64,000 nt of DNA from Cordia subcordata (lineage: Eukaryota; Streptophyta; Magnoliopsida; Boraginales; Cordiaceae). Each line of letters starts with the position of its first letter. Positions within the stretch are counted from its first letter, which is position 1. Shown here piece after piece: positions 50,839 through 62,241 of the stretch. The DNA lies in the NCBI GenBank assembly GCA_028554755.1, contig JAPTOF010000003.1, forward strand, positions 30,398,001-30,462,000. Direction: 5' to 3'. The notes below the pieces were generated by a model. The model did no database searches, had not been told where the DNA came from, and worked only from the letters and a program-made list of their open reading frames with translations. Both the position numbers and the translations under genes were made by a program.

Positions 50839-51313
50839 ATTGCTATCAGCACTCACTCATCTCCCAGAGGTAGCAATTGTTGTATTCTCTCAATTCAGGC
50901 TAACACAATGTATGCTTGGCATGACATAATCACCAACTTGTAATCCGATCATGCAAAATCTTGCATGTAGTTTATTGTTATTCGAAGGAAAACTCTTTAG
51001 TCAGCACCCTATCTTCCTTATAAAAAGAGCAGCACTGTTATCTCATTATGTACATGGCAAACTAACAAAACACAAATCTTAGATTAGGTTTTAACAGGTC
51101 CTAGTATGGACGTGTAGGCTTCCATGCAAGTTATTGATTTGTTAATTAGATAAGACTATTTGGTATTGATATTGATTTAATTATCTACTGAAGAAAAAGT
51201 CCAGCATGAAAATGAAAGGAAATAGGTTGACTTTGCACCTTGTCTATCTTTAAGCCCATAGAAAATTGGGTACGCACATAAAAATGAAGCGTATAAATGT
51301 AAAAAAAATTTAA

Positions 51314-51836
51314 AGGTGCATTTGGTTTGCTTATTTTCTATTTTTATTTTCATAGAAAATGAAAATTAGGATAGAAAATACATGTGGTTAACCATTTTTT
51401 GTTTTCATTTTCAGAAAACAGAAAACAGTTTTTTAGGAAAATAAATAACATCAAAGAAGTATAAATAAGGTGGTAATTTTGTAAATAACTTTAAAAAATT
51501 TAGAAAACAAAGTGATAGTTTTGTAAAAATAATTCTAAAGATTTAAAAAATAAGGTGGTAATTTTATAAATATATTTAAAAAAAATTTAAAAATAAGGTG
51601 GCAATTCTGTAAATATATTTTAAAAATTTAGAAAATAAGGTGGTAATTTTATAAATATCTCTAAAAAATTTAAAAAATAAGGTGGCAATTTTGTAAATAA
51701 ACATAAAAAAGAAAATTATTTTTGTTAACCAAACACATTTTCTGAATTTTAGAAAATAGAAAATGAAAATTATTTTTAGAAAATGAAAATGAAAATGAAA
51801 AATAAAAATAGAAAACAAGCAAACCAAACGCAACCT
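51314..51836. mobile_element. Inverted-repeat element with internal tandem repeats, 523 bp
   Basis: The left end AGGTGCATTTGGTTTGCTTA is complementary to the right end (GCAAACCAAACGCAACCT), and the match continues inward through CTATTTTTATTTT against AAAATAAAAATAG. Further in, ATTTTCATTTTC is mirrored by repeated GAAAATGAAAATG. Between the arms lie six tandem units of 42-43 bp. No coding capacity and no certain target duplication; a TAA-like flank is possible. Confidence 0.7.
51463..51705 (+). repeat. Six tandem 42-bp units inside the 523-bp element
   Basis: Units begin near 51467, 51509, 51552, 51594, 51636 and 51678, each with AAGGTGG(T/C)AATTTTGTAAAT-like sequence, the second most diverged. 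The period is 42-43 bases, a multiple of three, so the minus strand stays open over the array, encoding a repeating YKIATLFFKFF pattern. The open frame is probably an accident of repeat length. Confidence 0.8.
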
Positions 51837-52289
51837 AAACTTAACTTAACCTAAGTGCCTGATTTTCCATGTTATGGAGTTGAAGTCAATGCATTGGATT
51901 AACTCCCCCAGCACCGGCAGAATCCCAATTCCTTTGTAGCCACTGCTTGAGGTGTTTTTTTTAAGGTCTTAAATTGGTCAATGGTTTACCATCTAAAGCC
52001 ATTGAGAGTCTATCTCAATGGATCATGATTCTTACAGGCTCCTTATTTAGCTTCACCTTTGAGATTTTCTTTATTTCTTTCTCTTCCTTCTTAATTTTTG
52101 AGTGGGGAGGGTTTGTTGAAAAACCAAATGATAGAGATGTCAACCTTGTCTGTACAATATCTACTGAAAGCCTCTCTAAGGAATTATAATATCCCCGCTT
52201 CCTGCCTGCATTCATTGACCCCTTGTTTTAGCGGGGAAGATTAGGCGAGTCATCGGTTGGGGGGGAGACTTATTAGCTAGTTGACTCTC

Positions 52290-52418
52290 AACCCGTTTGG
52301 TTAAAGCTTATTTGGAGCTTATAAGTTATAAATAGTAAAAATCACGTGAAGGCATTTTTTTTTTTTTAAAGAAAAAAGAGCTTGTAAGCTGTAAAATAAG
52401 CAAAGCCAAACAAACTTT
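52290..52418. mobile_element. Decayed MITE of the Harbinger-like family, copy 4
   Basis: About 129 bp. The right half keeps AAAATAAGCAAAGCCAAACA, the family end, and the left has ACCCGTTTGGTTAAAGCTTA, a diverged version of the other end. The interior shares the motif GCTTATAAGTTATAAATAGT. The outer bases and target duplication are lost. Confidence 0.55.
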
Positions 52419-53054
52419 CTACCTTGCCTTGTTTTTCAGATATACAACGTCACCAAAAAGAGATCTAACGACATGTAACGATTACGATAGAGATCTAACG
52501 TCAAAAGATTGTACCTTTTGATCGCTTGCAAAGGTAGTACATTCCAAGCATCTGGGCCAGAGATGCATGTGTAGTTGTTCAGGTTCAGTTTATATCACGG
52601 CGTAATAGTGTCTATATAAATGCATGATTGGAAAGATGCATCTGATCCCAAGATTGGATCGGGGCGTAAATAGCATCTGGCAAACAGGAACCCTAAAGTG
52701 CTAAAAAGATTCCTTGATTAAACTGCAAAGTCCTCAAAATTTTCCTTATTTATCGGGAATTTCTGTTCGTTTTTTGTTAATAATGTGAAAGCCCATCTTG
52801 ATATTGCACAAAGGCCAAATATGTAATGTGGGACCCATTTATGTCACTTGAACGATAAAAGAAAAAACATGCGCAAATGAATAGAACTACCAGATGTCGG
52901 ATCATTACTGCAAATAACATACGTCTTGATTCAGGGCCCATTTATTTTATTTTTTCTATTCATGAAAAATAATTTGTAATGAAAATATTTTTCTAACAAA
53001 TATTTAAATTGATTTTTTTTTAAAATTAAAAATTTGAAAATTTGGAATCCTTAT

Positions 53055-53057
<3 letters not shown>

Positions 53058-53095
<38 letters not shown>
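53058..53095. repeat. (AT)n microsatellite
   Basis: An AT run of about 38 bases. A second one lies at 53645-53678. Confidence 0.95.
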
Positions 53096-53097
<2 letters not shown>

Positions 53098-53643
53098 TCG
53101 GACCAAACCGTGTTTAATTTCTCCACACACAACCAACTTGCAGAGGTAGTTGGTAAGTGGTAGTATGGGTGGAGATACTCGATAACGCGGATCGAAATTC
53201 GCATGTAGCTTCTCCATTGAAATATCATGGCGTCTTTGGATTTCTACGCCCGTTGGCCCTTTTCTTGGTCGGACTGTCACTCACGCACATCCCTCGATTA
53301 ACTTTTCGCTTGATTAAGAGACCTCTGACCAGATGAGAAAGGAATACTCCTTTGATTAATCTTTTTAAAAAAAGTAAACAAGGCCCCCACAAGACGGCAA
53401 TGAGGTAGGGGAGGACCCTATACAATGTTGAAAGCACGGGGTCGTTGAGTATGGTCTATGGATATTAAATAATAAAAATTGAGTAGAGTTTTGACCCCTT
53501 CACATTCAATTCCAACCTTACACGAATCGCCCTGATTTGATATCGAACTAATCCATTATTGTCCTTTCCAGCAAATGAAATCACTCATATCTGGTCGGCA
53601 CTGTACGAGATGTAACCGTTACGTGATAGTTTATTGCGATTTG

Positions 53644-53644
<1 letters not shown>

Positions 53645-53678
<34 letters not shown>
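53645..53678. repeat. (TA)n microsatellite
   Basis: A TA run of about 34 bases in intergenic DNA, about 800 bases before the RING-CH gene. Confidence 0.95.
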
Positions 53679-53679
<1 letters not shown>

Positions 53680-54467
53680 TTTGGTATATTTTTGATCTTC
53701 CCAATTCTCGACTCGACCTCTCTTTCGTCACAAAATTTGAATTTGAGTTGTTATTTTAGAAGAAATCATTTCATAAAAAAGAAGCTTCAAATAACTTGCT
53801 GGTTCTTAATGACTCTAAAAATATTGGTGTATTTTATTCCATTTTTCTAACATTTGTATATTTTTAATATAAAAAAAATAAATTAGGCCCAACTGGAAAA
53901 AATATTACTATTAAAGTCTGTAATGCACAAAACTCTAATTTCGACTCTTGAGATTCATCTTATATTTAGGACTGCAATTTTCGCTAGCTTCTCAAAATAT
54001 TCCAAAACATATTTAATTTAGAACAACTAAGAATTTGACATCAAACCTAGTCTACCTTATCCATATACACACAACAACCCAGACTTTGATTAATAAACAT
54101 TTCACATTACACCTCTGAACCAAAAAAAAAAAAGAATAATAATAACTTACACAGAAAGTCTTAACCATTGAAACCCCAAAAAATAATAAAACGTAAATAG
54201 ATAAATATCATCCGCCCATAGATCCTCCCACCTTAATACGCACACTTCCAAGAAAATCCAGCGGCTTAAGTCCACGTGTTCACTTCTGGTTGGTCATCGC
54301 GTTCCTTGATACAGAAGGCACCCTCCTCTCTTACTCTTTTGCTCCAATATATATCTTTTCCTCGTTACCTAAACAGATTAGATAGGTTGTACTGTTTCAG
54401 TGTCTGCAAAAAGTTTTATTTATTTTTCACTTTCAATATTATAAAGAATTATCGTTGTAGGATATTT

Positions 54468-57400
54468 ATGGATCAAGAAAAGGCTGTTTCAGGTGGTTCA
54501 GCTCATCAGCATGATGCTATTGAAGATTCAAGATCAGTTTCGGCTAATGAAACTGTTTCATCAGAAACAATGATCTCAATCAATCTACAAGACAACCGTG
54601 AAAGCGCAGCGATTTGCATCCGTGAAGAACATGAAGGTATTGATGTGAAGTCAAAAGGGTCGAGTTTAGATAAGGCATTAATGGTGAAGGATAATGTGGA
54701 GGGAGAGCAAGAAAGATGTTCAGCATACGTGATAGATGTCAAGTGTTGTGAAAACTTTGCTGCTGATGGAGATCATAGCCAACAGGTGTGTAGAATATGC
54801 CATTTGAGTGCATGGGAAGGTACTGGTAAAAGTTTGGTGGATTTGATTGAGCTTGGCTGTTCATGTAAGGGTGAGCTTGGTTTTGCTCATTCTCATTGTG
54901 CAGAAGCCTGGTTTAAGCGAAAGGGAAATAGGTATTTTATCTTCTTAACTTCTATCCACTTTTCGGCAAATCTGCTCATATGAATTGGCTTTTTGAAATT
55001 TAATTCAAATACTTATTACTAAAAAAAAGATGTGATTTTTTCATTTTAAAAAAATACTTTTCCATTGGGAGAAAAAAAAAAAAAAAAGAAAGGTCATATA
55101 TATGCGGATTATAGATGATAAGATTACAACTTGAAACTATCTTTAATGCTTCGAGGAGTTTTTTTGTTCATGGTTAAAGTTTTAAGCATCGAATTATCCT
55201 TTTATTTTACTGTTTTGGGGTCAACTAGCAGATGGAGGTTATGGCTAATGTTTTGCTGTGTTGGGTGGACACTTATTTTTATTTTATATGCATGATTGGG
55301 ATGTGCAATGCATTTTTCTGAACAGGTAAACTAATAAGATTCTAAAATCCTTTTCTGGGGTAGTTTTGACTTTTGACCTCCACAACATGGAATTGTTTAG
55401 TTCTCCATGTTAATCTTTTAGGGTCGTCATGGAGTTTGGCCGTCAACCTATTGAACGATCGATGGTTGGAAAATTCGTTCGATTGAACATTTCAGCTGAT
55501 GCAATGTAAACATGTAATTACTGTTTCAGCTGTGGTTTTCCAGTACTTTTGACTTGATTATAGTACTGTCCACAGAAAAGCAGTTCCTTCCCAATTTGAA
55601 GGCACAAGGTTTTTTTTTTGGTTTCCCAATAATGCAATAAGTCGAATTATTTCTATTAGGTGGAGTAAGCTATATGGACGTGACAAACGACCCTGATTTC
55701 TATCGAGAGCCATATTTTTTTAACTTGCAATAAGTCCATGAAATTCATTTTGGAGAAGTCATGTGGTCTCTGAATCTAGTAACCTGCTGTGGTTACTTGT
55801 AATGTCTTGTATGCTAGTGTTGAAGTTCTGTCATGGGGAAGAGAAGGATATTGGATTCTTTTTCTTGTTGATTGAGGTTGTGAAAGTGTTTTCGGCCACA
55901 ACCGAATGAAACGAAAAATACTTTTCTTGCTCAGCCTCAAACGTGTTAGGTTGGAGTCATCAATTAACAATTGTAACTTAAAGCATTAGTTTCAATACAA
56001 CAAGGCAAGTTTCTGCAGCTTTTGTTGTTGGAATATAGAGTAGACTTCACTGCTAGGAATCCGAAGTTTCTTACAGAGGATTCTCATGACGTTGTCAGAC
56101 TTAAAGATACATTTTGTAGGAAACTTGCAGTCTGTACTGCAAAGATGAGGAGTGTCAATGATTTATTGCAGAAGAACAAGTAACCATTTCAAAGATTTTC
56201 AACCATCAAATTGGCATCACTATTCACTCATCAGTGGTCTTGAATGATAGTTTAGCGTCTTTTTTGACCCTTCTTTTATGCAGAGGACAAGCCTCTTGTT
56301 TTGCCATGTCCCTTCTTATGATTTGGAAGATAGGCCTATATGTGGCTTTATAACACTAGTCCTCTGAGAATGGAGAGACAGTAACCTAACTTGGACTTTC
56401 TGATGCGTGAGCTTCACTAGTTGTTGCTTTGTGAGATAGTCCCTTGACATGCTTGCAACGATAGAGATATATGCTGTGTTTGTGTATATGCTTATCTGAA
56501 ATCCTAAATCTGAAAAAGCATATAAAATTACATGCATCTCAGATTTAAGATTTCAGATAAGCATATAACAAACACAGAAATAGCTATTGATTTTACAGTA
56601 GGTGGAAATTGGGGTTGGGATGGAGCATAGTTGTGGAGAGAGTTAGCAGGCACAGTCCTGTGAGGTGTCTGAGAAACAATATCGATTTTGGATATCAGTT
56701 ACATGTTAATTAGTGAACCACAATAAGATGTTGTTAAATAAATTTAAAGTTTTGTATTTTCTTGAACATGAAAAGTATTCTTGAATTTCCCGAGCTGAAC
56801 CAAGAAAGACAGATAGATGAAAATTGATTCATTTAACCGATGGCAACGAGTCACAAGCATGCAAATTTTCCTGTATTATAGCACAAATAGACTAGCAAGA
56901 ACAGGAACTGGTGCGATGTGTCCGTTAAAATACAGAAATTGCTGGTATATCCATCAGCCCTCCTACATCTCTCAGGCATACTAATTTGTTAAAGGCTGGG
57001 GCCTCAGATGCTAGAGCAATCAAGATTGTACAGCTTACACGCGCTGTCCAAATTTATGCTTTAACATTTTCATAGGTGTTTGACAGAGCATACTTTGATC
57101 CTTCATTGTTGTAAGTGGTCCAGAGTTACCCATTTCCTGCGATTTTGGCAAATATAGTAGTTCAAGATTCCTGAAATGTGAGTCCATGATCTATCTATTT
57201 GTCTATATGAAACTTCTGCTCATATGTGAGCATTAGCAGAAAAGTCATACATTTACACTTTGCCGTCAAAAATGAGAGTAGCCTGGACCACCTCATGAAT
57301 TGGCTGATAGTATGCACTTCAACTGCTCCACCGGCACCCGAAATAGCTTGACTTTTAATAAGTTGCCTCAGTTGTTGAAATGTAAATGTCAAAAGTGTTT

Positions 57401-57668
57401 TGACAGTATCTTGTTCCAATTTACTTATTATTTTCTCTACTCATGCAGATTATGCGAAATTTGCGGTGAGAATGCAAAAAACATCACAGGTGCTGTTGAT
57501 AATAGATTCATGGAAGAATGGAATGAAAACAGACCTGCCAGTGGTGATGATGGCTCATCAGAAAGGAGTAGAGGATGTTGGCAGGGCCAGCCACTTTGTA
57601 ACTTCTTAATGGCATGCCTGGTAATAGCATTTGTCCTGCCATGGTTCTTCCGTGTCAATATGTTCTAG
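54468..57668 (+). CDS. Membrane-anchored RING-CH (MARCH-like) E3 ligase
   Basis: Two exons, 54468-54931 and 57449-57668, joined inside the RING (N-R-L-C) give 227 residues. The first 100 residues are acidic and Ser-rich with no known domain. A complete RING-CH finger follows: C108-x2-C111, C131-x-C133-x7-H141-x2-C144-x12-C157-x2-C160, the C4HC3 order of MARCH-type ubiquitin ligases. One hydrophobic helix at the extreme C-terminus (about 205-222, LMACLVIAFVLPWFF) should anchor it with the RING in the cytosol. Target unknown. The intron is 2,517 bases, contains a hairpin MITE, and if retained would end translation after 17 extra codons, removing the last Cys pair. The frame extends upstream without an ATG, so 54468 is the start. 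Confidence 0.9.
56474..56577. mobile_element. Hairpin MITE in the RING-CH gene intron
   Basis: 104 bp that is almost wholly an inverted repeat: CTGTGTTTGTGTATATGCTT on the left mirrors AAGCATATAACAAACACAG, wait-free through ATCTGAAATC against GATTTCAGAT and continuing to AAATCTGA against TCAGATTT. The arms are about 40 bases with one short gap. The CTGTGTTTG end resembles hAT-type MITEs; no clear target duplication was found. Confidence 0.65.
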
Positions 57669-58104
57669 TGATGCATTTAATTGAAGGAATCTCTTGTACC
57701 ATGTTCTGAATCCTTAAAAGCTCTGAATTGATTTTAGATTTCCCAAATTGATAGTACACGATAAACACCATTTTTGATTGTCAACCAAGGATGGGTAGTT
57801 GCTTAGATTTATCATTTATGTGCATTGATGCACAATAATTTTGTAAGATTGAGACACTTGAAACTTTACAAGTACGTGCCTTGATTGATTTCCTACTTTG
57901 AACGAGGGTCAGGATTCTAAAAGTCTATTCAGATGTATGGATTCGTCTACTATCTCTAACAAAAAAAGCTGATCGCGAGAACTATTATTTTCATGGGGGA
58001 GTTTATCTTTCTCTAAAATTCATCACGTGGTAGCCGTACGGCCATGTGAGCTAAAATTGTACATAGACAGATGAGATAGTACTGATACAGTGCAACAAAC
58101 CAAA

Positions 58105-58194
58105 CTGTCAAGCCAAGTTGTTTCACTTGCTTGAACTGTGCCAACAAAGCTGTCAAGCCAAGTTGTTTCACTTGCTTGAATTGTGCCAACAAAG
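58105..58194 (+). repeat. 45-bp tandem duplication
   Basis: Two adjacent copies (58105-58149 and 58150-58194) of a unit starting CTGTCAAGCCAAGTTG and ending CCAACAAAG, differing at one base. It is a recent local duplication just beyond the RING-CH gene. Confidence 0.95.
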
Positions 58195-58383
58195 ATGATG
58201 GTGCTTTTCTATTACTATTTCTTGGAAAGTGAACACGTTATAATTGATTATCTTAACGGACATATTCTTGTAAATCATCAAATTTATTATCTTACAACAC
58301 TAACACACTTGATATTTTAAATTTTTCATAAGCACATTCATGTTAAATTCGCAATTGGTAAAAGTAATTAAAGAAAGAAAGAT

Positions 58384-58385
58384 AC

Positions 58386-58431
<46 letters not shown>
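58384..58431. repeat. (TA)n(CA)n compound microsatellite
   Basis: About 24 bases of TA followed by about 24 bases of CA. Confidence 0.95.
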
Positions 58432-59808
58432 TATTCTAGCATACGTAATTCTTGTGCTCTGTGTTCAGTCATAACCATCCCTTCAATTTCGGAGACTCAT
58501 CACACATAATCCTTGAGACGTTGGGAAATGGCTCTCGCTCGGTTGGATCTTCTGGGCCCAGCAATTGCTGCCTCATCTTGGGGTTTAACATTAGACTTTT
58601 ATTCCTTGATCCAGCTTGCTATCTATTGGGCCTCTAGCATTCTGCCAGATCTTGGGCTTCAGACTATTCCTTCTCCCTCTCCTCCTCCCTGCACCCGTAC
58701 ACGTCATCCATAACCGCTTCCTCCTCGGGGGACGGCTTCTCATTTTATTTTTACCATGGGACTTATACGTATGGCTTTTCATCATTTTTCTCTACAACGC
58801 CTTCTTCTTCTTCTTCTTCCCTAGAAGAACTTACATCGCCCATCGCGCTTCTTCTCTTTCGCTTCATCCTCTCTCCCTCTCTTTCTCTGTCATATCAACT
58901 TATAAGCTGGCTAGGAGGACATAACATGGGGAAACATGCCTTGTTTGCTTGCTTTGACTCAAAAGAACCTCTTTTCAAATTTCACTTCATGTATGTCCCA
59001 AAGCTTTTTTCTTTTTTCTTCCCCCCTGCTGAAATAGGATGTAAATTACCCTGCTGTGTGACTCATAAAATGCATACGCCTCAATATACGGTGGACATAA
59101 TCGACTCACGAATGGAAGTATTTCTTATTATTGTTTAGATGTGAATTGCTGGTTGATTTTTGTCTCTTTCGATCTGGGGCATAAATGTTTGTATTCCATC
59201 TCAATCTCGGTTATGCTTGTACCGTTCAATCAACTCTAATATTCTCCCGACTTCTATTTCCGGGATCAAATTAATTAATTGCTCACTACTTTTAGACATT
59301 TCGTATCTTTGTTTCACATTCCCTATATCTAAACTTCCCTACTTTTGTTTCATATTTACTCTATCTATGTCCATTTTACTCCATAATTCAGGAACTAAAG
59401 CCAAATATAATATAAAGTATTTTTAGTAATCCATAATTCTGACACTATAATGACTTTCCATCACCATCCTGCAACAGCAGGAGGGGTCACCACCATCCAT
59501 ACCATCATGCCCGCTGGTTAACATTTGGAGCTAATTTGACCTTTATACAGCTTTTACACATGTAGCCTGTACGGAGCCAAATTTGATGAGTGTAAAAAAA
59601 CATTGTTGATTTTTTTTTTTTGGGTAGGCGTTTCATTCCCTAAATTAAAACTGTTGGTTGGAGATGGTCTATGGTCTTACACTGGCAAACAAACAATTTA
59701 ATAAGCATTGATGAGAAGCACATGAACAAAACAAGAAGATGGACACAAATGAATCACGAAAATACATGAACAGAAAACCTTACATCTTAAGCAAAATAAG
59801 TAAGCCTA

Positions 59809-59902
59809 GAGAGTGTTTGACTATATTTATTTGGTGCTTATAAGTACTTAAATAATAAAAAATATTTATAAGCATCTCAAATAAGCCAAGTCAAACACCC
59901 TC
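59809..59902. mobile_element. MITE, Harbinger-like family, copy 5 (diverged)
   Basis: 94 bp with ends GAGAGTGTTTGACTATATTT and AAGCCAAGTCAAACACCCTC, the same family with several changes. The interior has TGCTTATAAGTACTTAAATA mirrored by TATTTATAAGCA. Flanks are CTA and CAA, so the 3-bp target duplication has decayed or was never TTA. Confidence 0.65.
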
Positions 59903-60515
59903 CAAAATTGCTTCCCTTAGTGTTTATATGTACATCCCGATAGATGTCCCCACGCACAAAGCCAGAAACCAACCATATCCACTATTAAACAAAACTTTCT
60001 TTGACCCAAAAGTGTTATTTTCTTTAGAGAAAAAAAAATCAATTAATTAATAAAAATGAAAAAAAAATGATGACCGAATTTAAATGCATCTCATTGGCAT
60101 AAAAATAGATGTATCCAAACAAAGGATAAAGTAATATATGAATAAAAACTGTATTGCATAAACAAGCACAGTAAAGCAAAAAAAAAAAAGGCAAATTAAA
60201 GCACATTATAAATATAGACAGATGGCTGAAATTATGAGAAGTCTGGAAAAGTGAAAGTGAAAAATCATACACGTCAGACTCGGATAAAAGAAATAAACAC
60301 ACATAAAAATAATCAGCTACTTGTAAAAATTGTACAGCCAAAGTGTAGGAGCAGAAAGCATTAAGCAGAAGCTTTCTTCTTAATTAAACAAAACTTGTAG
60401 CAAAAGCTGCAAAAAGAATCACCTTATAATGTTCAGTAATCAATCAAATAATCTCTGGCTCAACTATCACAATTTTTCTTTTTCCTTTTTTCTCCTAAAG
60501 TAATTTGAACCAACA

Positions 60516-61868
60516 TCATTTACAACATTTGGACAAAAGAACCAAGAAAACAATGAGGAAAACAATTGAAGCCAGACCAATTGCAACACCGAGAACCACC
60601 TTATTAGGCCCACTGTGATGCTCTTTCTTCGTCTCACCACCATCATCTTCGCTGTAATCATCATCGGAGCTCAAATCATCGCTCGAATCACTATCTTTTG
60701 AGGGAGGCGGCGACTTCGGCAGACCATGTTTATCACAAGGAGCAATCCCAAGCTTCACTTTACTAGACAATGTGGTATGGTTGTAACAAAGATTGCTATT
60801 CTCACCAACTCTAAACGCAACCAATCTCTTTATAAACGAGGCATTAAATGGTAAGACCCCATGAAAGTTATTCTTCTCCAGATTCAAGTACTTCAAGCTC
60901 TTCATATTGGATAAAAATCTTGGTATTGTACCATTCAGCTGATTAGACCCCAGATCGAGATGCACCAAACCTGGTATTGCCGCTACTGTATCAGGGATCG
61001 ACCCGGATATCGAATTCGATGCAAATGATACGTTCTGGAGGCTTGTTAAGTCCCCCAAAGATTCGGGGATTTCTCCCTGGAGCGAGTTTGAAGAGAGATT
61101 CAAGTGGATCAGATTCTCCAGGAGTGTTAAAGATGAAGGTATTCTCCCTTTGAGCTGATTTGCCGACAAATCTATGTGGGTTAGGTTAGGATGCCAATGC
61201 TTTGGGAGATACCCAGTGAGATTAGTGTGTGATACGGTGACAGAACGCGCATTCCTGAGGCTGTTAAGGATGATAGAAGGGCCACTTGCGTTGACAACAA
61301 CGTTGGAAACGGTTAAGTCAGTTAAGTTCTTCAACCGACTTAACCAGACCCCAGTGAGTCTTTTCAGGCTGTTGATGCAGGTGAACGAGTGAAGATTCGA
61401 GGTGAGCTCAGCAGGGAAGCGAATGGGTGAGATGGGGCAGTTGATAAACTGAAGGGCCCTGAGAGTGGAGAGAGATTCGAGGGCTGTTAAGGACAAAGCG
61501 ACGTCATCTGAGCAGTTGGAGAGTTTTAGGGAGACGAGGTGGCGGAAGGGGGCGGAGGAGTCGCAAATGGTGGTGGAGTTGTGGAGAGGTGAGCAAGGGT
61601 CTTTGGATGTGGGGACATTGAGGGACTGGAGGGCTCTGATTTGTTTTGGGTCGAGAGTTGAGGAGGAAACAGTGGGGGAGGAAGGTCTTGGTTTGGTTGG
61701 GGAGGGTGAAGAGGTGGGGGAAGGGGTGGGGGTGGGAGCAGAGGGTGGAGTGGAGTTGTGGGCCGCGGCGGCGGCGGTGGTGGTAGAGGGAGGAGAAAGG
61801 GAGGAGGTAAGAGCGGAGAAGAGGAGGAGAAGGTGGAGGAGGAAGAGGAACGGGGGACCAGGCGCCAT
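60516..61868 (-). CDS. RLP51: Receptor-like protein, RLP51/SNC2-like
   Basis: One exon, 450 residues. A signal peptide (about 1-23) precedes a Pro/Ser/Thr/Ala-rich segment (about 25-60) of SP, TP and AP repeats like an arabinogalactan glycomodule. Then come [20 protein letters not shown], about eight to ten LRRs with many N-glycosylation sites, a CYNHTT...APCDKHGLP cap, an acidic Asp/Ser-rich juxtamembrane segment, and a C-terminal helix beginning [12 protein letters not shown] with only SKCCK in the cytosol. There is no kinase domain. In Arabidopsis, the SNC2 gain-of-function allele changes a Gly in the GxxxG of this helix; GVAIG is intact here. A role in surface immunity is inferred. The upstream in-frame extension begins at TTG, so the ATG at 61868 is the start. 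RLP55 is the close alternative. Confidence 0.91.
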   Translation of the reverse strand: MAPGPPFLFLLHLLLLFSALTSSLSPPSTTTAAAAAHNSTPPSAPTPTPSPTSSPSPTKPRPSSPTVSSSTLDPKQIRALQSLNVPTSKDPCSPLHNSTTICDSSAPFRHLVSLKLSNCSDDVALSLTALESLSTLRALQFINCPISPIRFPAELTSNLHSFTCINSLKRLTGVWLSRLKNLTDLTVSNVVVNASGPSIILNSLRNARSVTVSHTNLTGYLPKHWHPNLTHIDLSANQLKGRIPSSLTLLENLIHLNLSSNSLQGEIPESLGDLTSLQNVSFASNSISGSIPDTVAAIPGLVHLDLGSNQLNGTIPRFLSNMKSLKYLNLEKNNFHGVLPFNASFIKRLVAFRVGENSNLCYNHTTLSSKVKLGIAPCDKHGLPKSPPPSKDSDSSDDLSSDDDYSEDDGGETKKEHHSGPNKVVLGVAIGLASIVFLIVFLVLLSKCCK

Positions 61869-62202
61869 TCTCGAAACGAGTGAATTTGGGGAGTTTGAGG
61901 ACAAGAGAGTGAAGTGCGGTGGTGTTGTTACTATTTAGGTTTGGATGGTTGACAGCTGCATGAAAATCTTTTATTTATGGCCTTGGATTCAGTAGATCTA
62001 AAACAACTACACGTTCATGTACTTCAGTAATTATTTTGATCCACTTTTGTTTTTACAGTTTCTCTTGTCTTTTTCTAGCTTTTTTTTTCCCTTGTAAAAT
62101 ATCTCCAAACATTTGATTGATTTAGACCAAGTAAAAGATTAAACACCCCTTATAACTAAAGAGTGTATTTAATTATATTTTCCTGAAACAGAGTGAAAGT
62201 TT

Positions 62203-62205
<3 letters not shown>

Positions 62206-62239
<34 letters not shown>
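62206..62239. repeat. (TA)n microsatellite
   Basis: A TA run of about 34 bases roughly 340 bases upstream of the RLP start codon. Confidence 0.95.

Positions 62240-62241
<2 letters not shown>

Larger units (their letters stand above)
50839..54467. other. Intergenic region with two inverted-repeat elements
   Basis: 3.6 kb without a supported gene. It holds a 523-bp inverted-repeat element with internal tandem units (51314-51836), a decayed MITE (about 52290-52418) and two AT microsatellites (53058-53095 and 53645-53678). The last few hundred bases are the promoter and leader of the RING-CH gene. Confidence 0.7.
57669..60515. other. Intergenic region between the RING-CH and RLP genes
   Basis: 2.8 kb between two convergent genes. 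It has a 45-bp tandem duplication (58105-58194), a TA/CA microsatellite (58384-58431) and a MITE copy (59809-59902). An ATG at 58528 opens a 61-codon frame (MALARLDLLGPAIAASSWG...) and an overlapping frame (58616-58924) continues with hydrophobic sequence. Neither matches a family I know, and I do not call them genes. Confidence 0.6.

Noticed and set aside
51463..51705. CRISPR-like array
   Set aside because: Repeats are contiguous 42-bp units without spacers, AT-rich and inside an inverted-repeat element of a plant genome.
54276..54467. 64-residue N-terminal extension of the RING-CH protein
   Set aside because: The frame has no ATG before 54468.
58528..58924. Possible small membrane protein in two overlapping frames
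   Set aside because: Joining the frames needs a frameshift or an unseen intron, the sequence is low complexity (CTTCTT and CCTCCT runs), and I recognise no family.
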